Part shown: one piece after another, positions 43,808-51,460 of the stretch
Layout of the letters: every line of letters starts with the position of its first letter
Position numbering within the stretch: position 1 is the first letter of the stretch
NCBI RefSeq assembly: GCF_043876835.1
Contig: NZ_JBAWJZ010000006.1
Location: 124,001 to 188,000 of the forward strand
DNA from: Yeosuana sp043876835
GTDB taxonomy: Bacteria > Bacteroidota > Bacteroidia > Flavobacteriales > Flavobacteriaceae
Length of the DNA stretch: 64,000 nt
Direction: 5' to 3'
Notes under the pieces: generated by a model
The model's input: only the letters and a program-made list of their open reading frames with translations
Told to the model about the DNA's origin: nothing
Database searches by the model: none
Position numbers and translations under genes: made by a program

Positions 43808-43891
43808 GTCATTGTGAGCGTTATGCAATGAAGTGAAGCAATCTGTTAATTATTTGTGAGATTGCTTCAATCGTTCCTTTTTCACAATGAC
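43808..43891. repeat. REP-like hairpin element
   Basis: The outer arms GTCATTGTGA / TCACAATGAC and inner arms GAAGCAATCT / AGATTGCTTC form a long cruciform-type hairpin. It starts 3 bases after the THUMP gene stop. The GTCATTG...GAAGCAATCT type is a widespread dispersed repeat in Flavobacteria. Confidence 0.8.
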
Positions 43892-43892
43892 A

Positions 43893-43940
43893 TTTGGTTA
43901 AATACGAAATGTCTGCTGGTAGTAAAAAAGGAAAGTATTT
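43893..43940 (+). repeat. Duplicated 3' tail of the THUMP methyltransferase gene
   Basis: TTTGGTTAAATACGAAATGT followed by CTGCTGGTAGTAAAAAAGG repeats the last 48 or so bases of the gene (43747-43799) with a few substitutions. The frame would read LVKYEMSAGSKKGKYLR. It directly follows the REP-like hairpin, as if the hairpin had been inserted into the gene end with duplication of the tail. Confidence 0.85.
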
Positions 43941-43990
43941 AAGGGAACCCGTTGGGTGTAATTATAAAAGAGAGAGGGTTAGTTATAGTT

Positions 43991-44064
43991 TTTGTCATTC
44001 CGACAGCGGAGGAATCTCATAAAATGATTAAATAATGTGATTTCTCATACTTCGAAATGACAAA
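43991..44064. repeat. Second REP-like hairpin element
   Basis: The arms TTTGTCATTCCGA (43991-44003) and TCGAAATGACAAA (44052-44064) pair almost perfectly. GAGGAATCTCAT and GTGATTTCTCAT lie inside. It is a different subtype from 43808-43891. Nothing else is recognised in 43941-44150. Confidence 0.75.
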
Positions 44065-44153
44065 ATTGACTAATATTATATGTTATAAATAAAAATTTCG
44101 ATAGCTTAAACTAATTTCACCCAATGGGTTAAGGTAATATTTTAATAGGTGCT

Positions 44154-44174
44154 CTTATACAATGTTGTGTAGCG
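44154..44174 (-). repeat. Boundary element, stop-proximal arm (copy 10)
   Basis: CTTATACAATGTTGTGTAGCG lies 3 bases beyond the stop of the GHKL/HEPN gene and matches TTATAGCCAATGTTGTGCGTAGC of copy 8. Its reverse complement CGCTACACAACATTGTATAAG resembles the start-proximal arm at 46889, so the two-gene unit has inverted ends. Confidence 0.55.
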
Positions 44175-44177
44175 TTT

Positions 44178-45800
44178 TTATACTGCGTTTTCAAGTCTTT
44201 TCATTAAATGTGACAAAAGACTCAAACCATCCAAACAATCTTTTTCACTAAATAAATCGGAATCTCTTAAATCTTTAATCTCTTCGTGTGAAACGGGGTT
44301 TCTACCGCCAGCTACAATTCCCATTGAAAGGAACTTCTGTCCATCTTCTATACTTTTTAAGGTGTCAGCGTGGAAATTTGAGCCATCTGATTTTTTGTAG
44401 GTAGAACATACGGACATTTGAGAATTATGACCAAAAACTTGACCCATCATATTTTGGTCACTTCCATTTGTTGAACCAGACTTGTTTCTTGTGTCTGTTA
44501 TATACCGTTTAGCTGCTTCAATAAAAGCTCTGTAGAAATCCTTCTTTATGTAGTCAGTTTCAGCTGCGTTCTGAATTTGAGAATGTAATTGACGCCAATG
44601 AAAATAAGGGTAATCTGGAACAATAGTATGTAAGCTTTGAACAGCACTACTTTGAGTTTCCCCTGACATCTCTGAATTGTCAATAGAGTTTAACACTCCT
44701 TCAAGTTGTTCTCTAATATTTTCAGGTACTGTTGCTAACCAAGTAGGTACATCAACATTCGTTGTTTCTTTGATTCTAGCTTGCCTTTTTTCTTTTCTTT
44801 TGGTTCTCCAGATTCCTTCTAATGCTCTAATAGTATCCGATAAATATTCTCTTAATTTTTTAGTTATATCATTTTCCCAATTCAGGGACTGCCTATCAGT
44901 TGAGATAAAATCATCTTGATAGTCATCAACAAAGTCTACATCTAGCCATCCAGATAAGTAAGAGAAAAAGTGACTTGATTCTGCTCTGCCAAAAAACTCT
45001 GCTGAATTTACCATCCTGCCATTAGCGAAAAGTGTAATTCCCCTAAGACCCGGTTTAAGAGGTTTTTCAGTCGTGATTATTTTTCCACTTATTTCTCCCT
45101 TTTTATCGTAATCTTGATTTGATATATCCTTAAGTTCTGTAAAATCCCACTCAAATTCGGCAGTTATGTTCTCGTATTTTAGTTTATTATTTATTTCAAT
45201 AATATCTCCATCATTCAGAGAAAGAAATACCTTGAAATGTTCGTCCTTAAAATTAAATAGTTTGGCAATACTGATTGAATAATCTTCTATTGAAAAACCA
45301 GATTTTCGTTTTAGTTCTTCGAGAACAATTAAAGTTCCTGACTCTTCTTCAGTTTTATTTATTTCAAATTCTGGGGAATAATCAGACCCTTCCCAAGTTA
45401 AAATATCGTTGTAATCAAGTGTAAACTTCACAGACTCATTGTCCTTCTGTGTAAGAATTGTGATTTTTGTCCCCAAGCCAAACAAAGCCAATTTCCCTAA
45501 ACCTTTTTTACCAGTTGGTTTTCTATCACAGGAATTGATTTGATTTTCCTTTCTTCTATTTCTACCAATCCGCAAAAAATATTCGTTGACCTCAGCGAAA
45601 GACATTCCATCACCGTTATCTTGAACCTCAATTCTTAAAGAATCATTGTCGTACAGTCTAACATAAACTTCTGTAGCACAAGCATCATAAGAATTAGCTA
45701 TTAATTCGGCTAAAGCTGGTGGAATATGAGAGTACATTTTTACACCAAGGTGCTCAATTGTATGAGCCTCAAATTTCATTATTAGTTTCTCATCTGCCAT
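44178..45800 (-). CDS. GHKL (MORC/MutL/Hsp90-like) ATPase with C-terminal HEPN-like domain
   Basis: A 540-residue protein. The N-terminal GHKL ATPase motifs are ALAELIANSYDA (E32, N36), QDNGDGMSF (D61) and TGKKGLGKLALFGLG (97-110). A transducer-like region reaches about residue 300, followed by a basic helix KRKEKRQARIKE. The last 150 residues (from about RQLHSQIQNAAETD) end with AGGRNPVSHEEIKDL. R500-x4-H505 there is a HEPN RNase-type motif of the TIGR02391/Ymh kind. It overlaps the DNA cytosine methyltransferase gene by 11 bases. GHKL ATPases in restriction-modification operons were described by Iyer, Abhiman and Aravind. The fused HEPN end is the notable part. A restriction or abortive role is inference. 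Confidence 0.82.
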   Translation of the reverse strand: MADEKLIMKFEAHTIEHLGVKMYSHIPPALAELIANSYDACATEVYVRLYDNDSLRIEVQDNGDGMSFAEVNEYFLRIGRNRRKENQINSCDRKPTGKKGLGKLALFGLGTKITILTQKDNESVKFTLDYNDILTWEGSDYSPEFEINKTEEESGTLIVLEELKRKSGFSIEDYSISIAKLFNFKDEHFKVFLSLNDGDIIEINNKLKYENITAEFEWDFTELKDISNQDYDKKGEISGKIITTEKPLKPGLRGITLFANGRMVNSAEFFGRAESSHFFSYLSGWLDVDFVDDYQDDFISTDRQSLNWENDITKKLREYLSDTIRALEGIWRTKRKEKRQARIKETTNVDVPTWLATVPENIREQLEGVLNSIDNSEMSGETQSSAVQSLHTIVPDYPYFHWRQLHSQIQNAAETDYIKKDFYRAFIEAAKRYITDTRNKSGSTNGSDQNMMGQVFGHNSQMSVCSTYKKSDGSNFHADTLKSIEDGQKFLSMGIVAGGRNPVSHEEIKDLRDSDLFSEKDCLDGLSLLSHLMKRLENAV

Positions 45801-46851
45801 TGTTTGTATAGTTGTTTAAAATTGCTATACCTATTCTTTTGGCATATTCCGGAGGAACAGCGTTTCCTATTATTCTTGCAGTATCAGCAATTGATTTAGT
45901 TTTGAATTCAAAAGTTGTTGGGAATGATTGGAGTGTGGCTCCTTCTCTAATAGATAAAGCTCTGTTTTCATCAGGGTGAACAAATCTTCCGTTAGATATA
46001 CTAAAAAATTTTGTAGTTATCGTAGGTGAAGGTCTATTCCACCATAATCTACCGAAGGTGTCTTTAAAAGAATCCGTTTTATTTTTAAAGCATCTAAGTT
46101 GTAAAGAAGGATTATTGGCAAACCCTAATCTGTCACCACCGTCTTTTTTTACATATTTTAATCGCTCAAGATTTATTTGAGATAATCCAGCTACGGAATG
46201 TTGAAATTTAGAATTATCTTTTGTTCCAGCTTCTATCTTTTTAAAACCGTTTTCTGAACCGAGTACATCTTTTACTACTAATCTCTTAGATTCAGATTTG
46301 AGTGGACTAACTTCTATCTCATTTATTCTATTCGCAATTAACGTAAAACGCTTTCGATTCTGTGGAACTCCGTAATCATTTACATTATGGATATCAAAGT
46401 GAATTGAATATTTCTTTTTTTTAAGCCAGTCAATAAAGCCCTGCAACCCACTTTCTTCTTTTTTCCTAAGAACACCTGGGACATTTTCTACAACTATATA
46501 ACCTGGGTTCAAGTATCTCGCAAAACGTTGAAATTCTATTAGTAGATTTTTTGATTTTGATGATTTCTTTTTATCAGTATTAATAATACTCCAATATTGA
46601 CAAGGACTGCATCCTATTAAAACTAAAGAATTATCGTTTCTTGTTAAACCAAGTTCTCTAGTAAGTTCTTTTTCTTTTAATTCAAAAACATCTGCTTCAA
46701 TAAATTTTGCTCCTTCAATGTTTAATTCATAGGTTGCCTTGCATTTGTTTTCATTGTCTATTCCAGCTAAAACAGATATTCCTGCTTGGCTCATCCCTAG
46801 ACTCATTCCGCCTCCACCACAATAGAAATCGACTGCTTTTAATTTGTTCAT
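45790..46851 (-). CDS. DNA (cytosine-5-)-methyltransferase
   Basis: A 353-residue C5-cytosine methyltransferase. The ordered motifs are: I (FYCGGGGMSLGMSQAGI), IV with catalytic C84 (GCSPCQYWS), VI (VVENVPGVL, E122), VIII (GVPQNRKRFTLIA), IX (LSIREGATLQSFP) and X (IIGNAVPPEYAKRI). A short target-recognition region lies between VIII and IX. The recognition sequence cannot be deduced. No restriction endonuclease gene is adjacent; instead the operon partner is a GHKL ATPase with a HEPN-like domain. Boundary-type sequences flank the two genes, which suggests horizontal acquisition. Confidence 0.96.
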   Translation of the reverse strand: MNKLKAVDFYCGGGGMSLGMSQAGISVLAGIDNENKCKATYELNIEGAKFIEADVFELKEKELTRELGLTRNDNSLVLIGCSPCQYWSIINTDKKKSSKSKNLLIEFQRFARYLNPGYIVVENVPGVLRKKEESGLQGFIDWLKKKKYSIHFDIHNVNDYGVPQNRKRFTLIANRINEIEVSPLKSESKRLVVKDVLGSENGFKKIEAGTKDNSKFQHSVAGLSQINLERLKYVKKDGGDRLGFANNPSLQLRCFKNKTDSFKDTFGRLWWNRPSPTITTKFFSISNGRFVHPDENRALSIREGATLQSFPTTFEFKTKSIADTARIIGNAVPPEYAKRIGIAILNNYTNNGR

Positions 46852-46888
46852 TTGTTTTTTAGTTCAAAGTTAATTTTTTCATTTAAAT

Positions 46889-46915
46889 GCTACATAACGT
46901 TTAGGATAAGAATTC
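46889..46915 (-). repeat. Boundary element, start-proximal arm (copy 11)
   Basis: GCTACATAACGTTTAGGATA followed by AGAATTC matches, with small gaps, GTTACGCACAACAATAGGAT at 20248 and the inverted stop-proximal arm at 44154-44174. It lies 38 bases upstream of the methyltransferase start. The rest of 46916-47098 shows nothing recognisable. Confidence 0.5.
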
Positions 46916-47098
46916 GTTTTTCAATGCTTTATATTCACTGATAAGCTAAGTTAGGGTAATTATACTACAAAATCTATAAGCACTTGTGTGTATTTTTAAG
47001 GAGTTATCAACGTTATTTTAGGGTGCGAGAGAAGACGTATTTTTTAATAAAATTTTTAAAGTATGACCAATATTAGTTTTTATAAGAAAATTTAAAAA

Positions 47099-47106
47099 TA
47101 GCTTTG
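47099..47106 (+). promoter_or_regulatory. -7 box (TAGCTTTG) for the zinc-ribbon mini-protein gene
   Basis: TAGCTTTG fits TAnnTTTG exactly and lies 24 bases upstream of the ATG at 47131, supporting that small ORF. Confidence 0.6.
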
Positions 47107-47130
47107 TTGTAAGTAATAAAAAACAATGTT

Positions 47131-47310
47131 ATGAGCGATACTAAAACATGCTTGGTCTGCAAAAAATCATCTGAGGAAACACCGGTTACCAAATTTTACC
47201 ATAAAAACAGTGCTTTTTATATTTGTCCACAACACATCCCTGTATTAATTCACAATCCACAGGAATTAGTTGGTTTATTGGATGGTGCTGATACTTTACA
47301 AGGCGGATAG
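47131..47310 (+). CDS. 59-residue zinc-ribbon-like protein
   Basis: A short plus-strand gene encoding 59 residues with CLVCKK near the N-terminus and FYICPQHIPVL in the middle, giving a CxxC ... CxxH arrangement able to bind one zinc ion. The C-terminus is a plain helix (NPQELVGLLDGAD). A good -7 box precedes it, and the composition is protein-like. No specific family is recognised. Small treble-clef or ribbon proteins of this kind may bind nucleic acids or proteins. It converges with the universal stress protein gene. A small GAAA-loop hairpin TTTTCC/GGAAAA (47348-47363) lies between them. Confidence 0.7.
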   Translation: MSDTKTCLVCKKSSEETPVTKFYHKNSAFYICPQHIPVLIHNPQELVGLLDGADTLQGG

Positions 47311-47374
47311 GATAGTTTTTAATTGAAATCTATTGTCGGTTAGAGTGTTTTCCGAAAGGAAAATGAATCGAGAA

Positions 47375-47806
47375 CTATTTTGAAGGCACTACCATTACAG
47401 GTATTTTTGAATGCCTGATGATGTGTTCTGAAACACTGCCTACCAGAAGATGCAACAAACCAGTTCTGCCATGAGTACCCATAACTATTAAATCGGCTTC
47501 CCAGATTTCTGCTGTTTTTATAATGTCTTTTGTTGGGCTGCCTTCTGGCATAAATTTCAAGATATCTTTGCCATTATACATAGTGGCCAATTCATCAAGG
47601 GTTTGTTCGGCTTTTTTTTTAAGGACTATTAAAGCTTGTTCCGGTAAAATGCCTGCATCTACGTTGCCCATTGCTTTTGAGGTGTCAACAACAAACAATA
47701 AGGCAACCTTGGCATCAACTTGGTGGGCCAACTCTAAACCTTTTTTTGCTGCTTGCATAGAGTATTCACTACTATCAACAGCGATTAAAATTTTTGAGTA
47801 TGACAT
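47375..47806 (-). CDS. Universal stress protein (UspA family), ATP-binding type
   Basis: A 143-residue single USP domain. The start SKILIAVDSSEYSMQAAKKG and the ATP-binding loop GTHGRTGLLHLLVGSVSE (G-2x-G-9x-G-S pattern) are both present, followed by KIPVMVVPSK. It therefore belongs to the nucleotide-binding branch. Such proteins are produced under starvation or oxygen stress. The neighbouring minus-strand gene upstream encodes a STAS/SpoIIAA-like protein 87 bases away, so joint stress regulation is possible but not shown. Confidence 0.94.
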   Translation of the reverse strand: MSYSKILIAVDSSEYSMQAAKKGLELAHQVDAKVALLFVVDTSKAMGNVDAGILPEQALIVLKKKAEQTLDELATMYNGKDILKFMPEGSPTKDIIKTAEIWEADLIVMGTHGRTGLLHLLVGSVSEHIIRHSKIPVMVVPSK

Positions 47807-47893
47807 GATTTCTATTTAAAGACCGTATTCTATACTAATTTACAAATTTATTGTCTATCAGTTCAGAAAAAAGATCTTAATAGTTTATGATGG

Positions 47894-48265
47894 TTAAAAA
47901 TTTTCTAGCCATAATAGAGCGGCTTCATGGGTTGAAAACACACTGAAAAAATATTTTTTATTTTTTGCTAGTTCTTGATATAACACCGTTAAAGCTGCGG
48001 TTTGTGGGTTGTCAATAATAATGGCATCGATAATGGTATCGTATTCTTCTAATGATTTATTGTTTTCATTAATGATAGTGTTTAAATCATTTACAGAGAA
48101 TTTAAACGATGCTTGTAGCGAATCGGTTAAAATTTTTAATTTTCTTGGGTAGGTTTTATTTTCTTTGGTAACTCTTATGTATTCCACAATCTCATCTAAA
48201 TATACATCATTTTTAAATTGTGACTCAAGAATATTTAAATCATTGTTAAAAGTAGATTTGATCAT
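47894..48265 (-). CDS. STAS/SpoIIAA-like small protein
   Basis: A 123-residue protein with an alternating strand and helix pattern. An early strand is followed by RKLKILTDSLQASFKF, a middle TIIDAIIIDNPQTAALTVLY (strand then helix), and an end YFFSVFSTHEAALLWLENF. The last motif (vFsT-eaAl-WL) is typical of SpoIIAA/STAS-like proteins found across Bacteroidetes. No phosphorylatable Ser can be singled out. It is cytoplasmic with no signal peptide. The assignment is at fold level only. Confidence 0.6.
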   Translation of the reverse strand: MIKSTFNNDLNILESQFKNDVYLDEIVEYIRVTKENKTYPRKLKILTDSLQASFKFSVNDLNTIINENNKSLEEYDTIIDAIIIDNPQTAALTVLYQELAKNKKYFFSVFSTHEAALLWLENF

Positions 48266-48428
48266 AGCCGTTTAATAATTAAAGTTTACCTGTTCGATTA
48301 AAAATTATCTGCTTAAAATTAAACAGTTAATGTTGTTTTGGGTTTCGTTTTATGTTTTTTAAAATCTAAGCAATTCACAATTATTGAGTTAAAATTACAA
48401 TTTTTCAGGCTTCTTTTAAATGGTCTTA

Positions 48429-49739
48429 TTAATTTAATTTAAGTAAGTTATTCTTAATAGTATCAAGTAATTGAGGTTTTACTGATACGGCATTTGCATA
48501 GATTTCCCAATTGTTTACAACGGTTTGTATGTCATCAATAATATGTTTTGCTTTTTTTATGTTCATGGCTTTAGCAAAAGTGAGTAAGTCGTTACGTGTA
48601 AAATCGTCGCGTTTACCATTTACGCTTAGTGCATGTTGATTAACCCATAAACTTCCTGGTCTGTAAGCATAACACACATCATAAGCAGGTGCCAGTTGCC
48701 AATTTTTACCTTGTTTTAAGATAAAAGAGAAGTTCTTGGTATGGTCATCACAGTTTTTTGCCAAGATATTGAATACCATTCTTCTGTACATTTGTTCGGC
48801 TTGCGGGTAGGGCAAACGTAGGATTCGCATGGTTTGGAACAACTGTTCGTAACTGAAACTTGCCATGTCGTTGAAATCGTAATGCTGCAGGGCACAAAGT
48901 GTTTGCACATGGTGTTTTGTGTTGTTTCCTTCGCGGTCGTAACGTTTGGTCATAAAATGGGCTCTACCATGTTCTTCAAGTAATATAGATTCCATCATAT
49001 CAATACCACAATCGATAGCCATGTTGTAATAAGCCATTTCTATACGGCCATAACCTTGGCTCTCGCCAAATTGAGCATCACTGACTCCATCAAGTTTAAT
49101 AAGCCAGTGCTCAAATCCTTTAGGAGCATTGGTTTGTCCTGAACGTACTTGTCCAGTTTTTTTATTATAAGCAATAATGGCTTTTGGGCGAGCTCCACCA
49201 GCAGAAGTTCCAATTTTAAGAATATCCATCATGGCTTGTTGTTCGTCCTCTATAATATTGGTTTCAAACTGTTCTCTTTGGTTTAACATTTTACGAGCAA
49301 TATCGACAAGACTGTTTAGCTCTACTTCAAAAGTGCGTTTTGAAGGTTTTATTTGGGTGGGTTCAAATTCTAATGCGCCCATACCTCGTGTGCCAATAAA
49401 ACAAAGTTGTTCTACTGGATTCATGCTGTTTTCTGAACGACCGTTTTGTGATAACCAACTATTTATCAATTGATTCCCATACTTGTCGGGCAAAACATCG
49501 GCTAATAAACCTGGTAATCCTTTAAAGGTGTCATAGCCATCTTTTTTTGTGCGTAATTCTGGGAATGAAAAAATTGAGGAGCCAGATTGAATAGGCATTT
49601 TAATGGGAGATAAATCAATACCTAAGGTTTTGAATTTCGGATCGTATTCAAAACTTGCATATCCTTTGGTTTCATCCCAAGATACTGCACCAACAATATG
49701 TCCCCATATTTTTATAAAAGCTGTTTTAGTACTTACCAT
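48429..49739 (-). CDS. hipA: HipA-family serine/threonine kinase toxin
   Basis: A 436-residue kinase of the HipA type, which in characterised systems phosphorylates aminoacyl-tRNA synthetases and causes dormancy. The N-terminal HipA domain (VGAVSWDETKGYASFEYDP) is followed by the kinase core: GTSAGGARPKAIIAYN (activation/P-loop-like region), HWLIKLDG, and the catalytic loop N329-C-D331-D-H333-T-K335-N336. DVCYAYRPG holds the second metal-binding Asp. All key residues are present. Its start overlaps the XRE antitoxin gene by 7 bases, the usual HipBA arrangement. Confidence 0.93.
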   Translation of the reverse strand: MVSTKTAFIKIWGHIVGAVSWDETKGYASFEYDPKFKTLGIDLSPIKMPIQSGSSIFSFPELRTKKDGYDTFKGLPGLLADVLPDKYGNQLINSWLSQNGRSENSMNPVEQLCFIGTRGMGALEFEPTQIKPSKRTFEVELNSLVDIARKMLNQREQFETNIIEDEQQAMMDILKIGTSAGGARPKAIIAYNKKTGQVRSGQTNAPKGFEHWLIKLDGVSDAQFGESQGYGRIEMAYYNMAIDCGIDMMESILLEEHGRAHFMTKRYDREGNNTKHHVQTLCALQHYDFNDMASFSYEQLFQTMRILRLPYPQAEQMYRRMVFNILAKNCDDHTKNFSFILKQGKNWQLAPAYDVCYAYRPGSLWVNQHALSVNGKRDDFTRNDLLTFAKAMNIKKAKHIIDDIQTVVNNWEIYANAVSVKPQLLDTIKNNLLKLN

Positions 49740-50080
49740 GAGCTTTCATTTTTGTTTTCATTTGAATTGCTGCTTGCACGCTGACGCTTTTGTTTTTCCA
49801 GTTTAGCCAGTTGGATAGGGCTTAGTTGCGTTTCAATTTTGAATATATCCAGAATAGTTAACAGATTGAGTGCTCTTAATATTTGAATTAATGATGTAAG
49901 AGAAATAGCTTCTCCGTTTTCAATTTGACTTAACGTCCATCTATTAATACCTGCGTCTTCCGCAATTTTGGCCTGGGTTTTGTTTTGTTTTAGGCGTTCA
50001 TGCTTTATATAGGCGCCAATAGATGAGATGATAGCATTATCACTCATTGAAATCCAATTTAAGTTGGTATTTTCCATCAT
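49733..50080 (-). CDS. XRE-family antitoxin, HipB-like
   Basis: A 115-residue protein starting at the ATG at 50080 (MMENTNLNWISM; the next codon is also ATG). The helix-turn-helix lies at about 30-75 (KTQAKIAEDAGINRWTLSQI ENG). The C-terminal 40 residues are a charged tail (KLEKQKRQRASSNSNENKN) that could insert into the toxin or be degraded, as for HipB. The gene precedes and overlaps hipA. Palindromic TTGGTA-type sites upstream and near its start codon are candidate operators for autorepression. Confidence 0.88.
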   Translation of the reverse strand: MMENTNLNWISMSDNAIISSIGAYIKHERLKQNKTQAKIAEDAGINRWTLSQIENGEAISLTSLIQILRALNLLTILDIFKIETQLSPIQLAKLEKQKRQRASSNSNENKNESSW

Positions 50081-50168
50081 TAAAATATATTTAAACAATT
50101 AATGCTTGTTTTTACTAGCGTAAATATACGAAAAATAATTAAATTTAAATATAAAATTGCTGTGTTAG

Positions 50169-50223
50169 TTGGTAAATACTATCAAAAAGTATAAGAATAA
50201 TCAATAATATTGGTAAATACCAA
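50169..50223 (-). promoter_or_regulatory. Candidate HipB operators upstream of the toxin-antitoxin operon
   Basis: TTGGTAAATAC occurs at 50169-50179 and again at 50210-50220, the second extending to TTGGTAAATACCAA, whose arms TTGGTA/TACCAA are palindromic. Between them is ATACT ... AGTAT. A related TTGGTATTTTCC lies at 50064-50075 at the antitoxin start codon. The repetition and symmetry fit autoregulatory sites. Confidence 0.5.
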
Positions 50224-50227
50224 CAAA

Positions 50228-50959
50228 TTAATTTTTATTCTTCTTGTATAATGGAATTAAATAAGAGATGGAATACCCATAACCAACGCCTATGCCACTG
50301 CTGTCGTAGGTTTTGTTAAACCCTGGAATGTAAATATTTTCAAAATTATCAGGAACCGTTTCACTCACTAAACCTTTAAGTTGCGCATTTAATCCTAAAT
50401 ACAGATTATTAAAGAGTTCGACTTTTATTCCTATGATAAGTTCAATCCAAAAAGCAGTTAAATCATTGAATTTTTGAGCCTCTGTAGACGAATATTGTTC
50501 ACCCCAATATTGGCTGGTATTATAAACAGTAAAGTTATTAATCTGTTGACTAAAAGCAGATGCACCAACACGAAACCCAGAATAAACCATGTTATCCATA
50601 TCAAGCCAGTTTTTATAAAGATTATAGTCAATACCGGCTTTTAAATAGGAGCCACTAGTGGTCACATCTAAATAATCATTCGTCGTAATTTTTTCTTCAA
50701 TACCCAATTCTCCAGCAATATATAAGGCTTTTTTAATTCGGTAATCTGCATTGATTTCAAAACCTGTGTACTCGTCATCAGAGAAGGAACGAATAAGTTT
50801 TCCAATATCTCCACCAACACGAAGCCCATATTTCAGTTTTATTTTTAAGGAATCATTTACAGTTGAAATAATGCTGTCATTTTGTGCTTGTACTGGAATA
50901 CAAAGCAGCAAAAACACACTAAGACTAATGAAATAACTTGAAATGCGCTGCTGTTTCAT
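50228..50959 (-). CDS. DUF6048 outer-membrane beta-barrel protein
   Basis: A 243-residue protein with a signal peptide (hydrophobic 10-25, ending IPVQAQ) and a mature part of alternating strands: KLKYGLRVGGDIGKLIRS, ALYIAGELGIEEKI, GSYLKAGIDYNLYKN, YSGFRVGASAF, FWIELIIGIKVEL, LYLGLNAQLKG and VGYGYSISYLIPLY. It is a small outer-membrane barrel of the DUF6048 family, conserved next to a DUF6452 lipoprotein and rlmD in flavobacteria. The function is unknown. Its start overlaps the end of the DUF6452 gene by 35 bases. Confidence 0.88.
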   Translation of the reverse strand: MKQQRISSYFISLSVFLLLCIPVQAQNDSIISTVNDSLKIKLKYGLRVGGDIGKLIRSFSDDEYTGFEINADYRIKKALYIAGELGIEEKITTNDYLDVTTSGSYLKAGIDYNLYKNWLDMDNMVYSGFRVGASAFSQQINNFTVYNTSQYWGEQYSSTEAQKFNDLTAFWIELIIGIKVELFNNLYLGLNAQLKGLVSETVPDNFENIYIPGFNKTYDSSGIGVGYGYSISYLIPLYKKNKN

Positions 50960-51440
50960 CTTCTACAGATTGATTATCGTTTAATGATTCTTTTGATTGT
51001 ATCCAGTTGTCCGTATCGCTATTTATGGTAAGGGTTACGTTTTTAAATATCGTTTTATATCCGCAGGCCCTTGATACATATACTTGCTCTGTGACATAAT
51101 TTATAGTAATAAAATCCTCGTTACCGCCAATAACATTATTTACATTGGTATATTCCTTATGAAGAGAATATTCAGTACTGTTTGAATTTGTTTTTAAAGG
51201 GATGGCAATTTCTGAAGTTGTTACAACATTATAATCGGTTAAAGGATTGTCGTTACCCACACCTTGCACTTTTAAGCCAACAACATTTTTTTTGTTTTCT
51301 TGGTTTGAAATGTCATAAAACTGAATAATTAAATTAGGTGTAGTTGCTGTACTTTCAGGACAAATATCGTCGGGTTCGCATCCCAAAGAAAGAATGGTTA
51401 TAATCCCAAAAAGTATTGCCAATATTTTATAATGCTTCAT
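50925..51440 (-). CDS. DUF6452 lipoprotein
   Basis: A 171-residue protein with a lipoprotein signal peptide ending ILSLGC (lipobox LSLG-C at about 20), followed by EPDDICPESTATTPNLIIQF, the characteristic start of DUF6452. The body is beta-rich (VVGLKVQGVGND, ISEIAIPLKT-like strands) and contains a CG pair near residue 125 that could form a disulfide with C27. It sits between rlmD and DUF6048 on one transcript. The conserved pairing with DUF6048 suggests that the lipoprotein and barrel act together in the outer membrane. Confidence 0.87.
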   Translation of the reverse strand: MKHYKILAILFGIITILSLGCEPDDICPESTATTPNLIIQFYDISNQENKKNVVGLKVQGVGNDNPLTDYNVVTTSEIAIPLKTNSNSTEYSLHKEYTNVNNVIGGNEDFITINYVTEQVYVSRACGYKTIFKNVTLTINSDTDNWIQSKESLNDNQSVEDETAAHFKLFH

Positions 51441-51460
51441 TTACTTTTAAATATTCAATA

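Noticed and set aside
44178..46851. A standard type II restriction-modification system
   Set aside because: The partner gene encodes a GHKL ATPase with a HEPN-like end and no PD-(D/E)XK, HNH or GIY-YIG nuclease motif was found in it.
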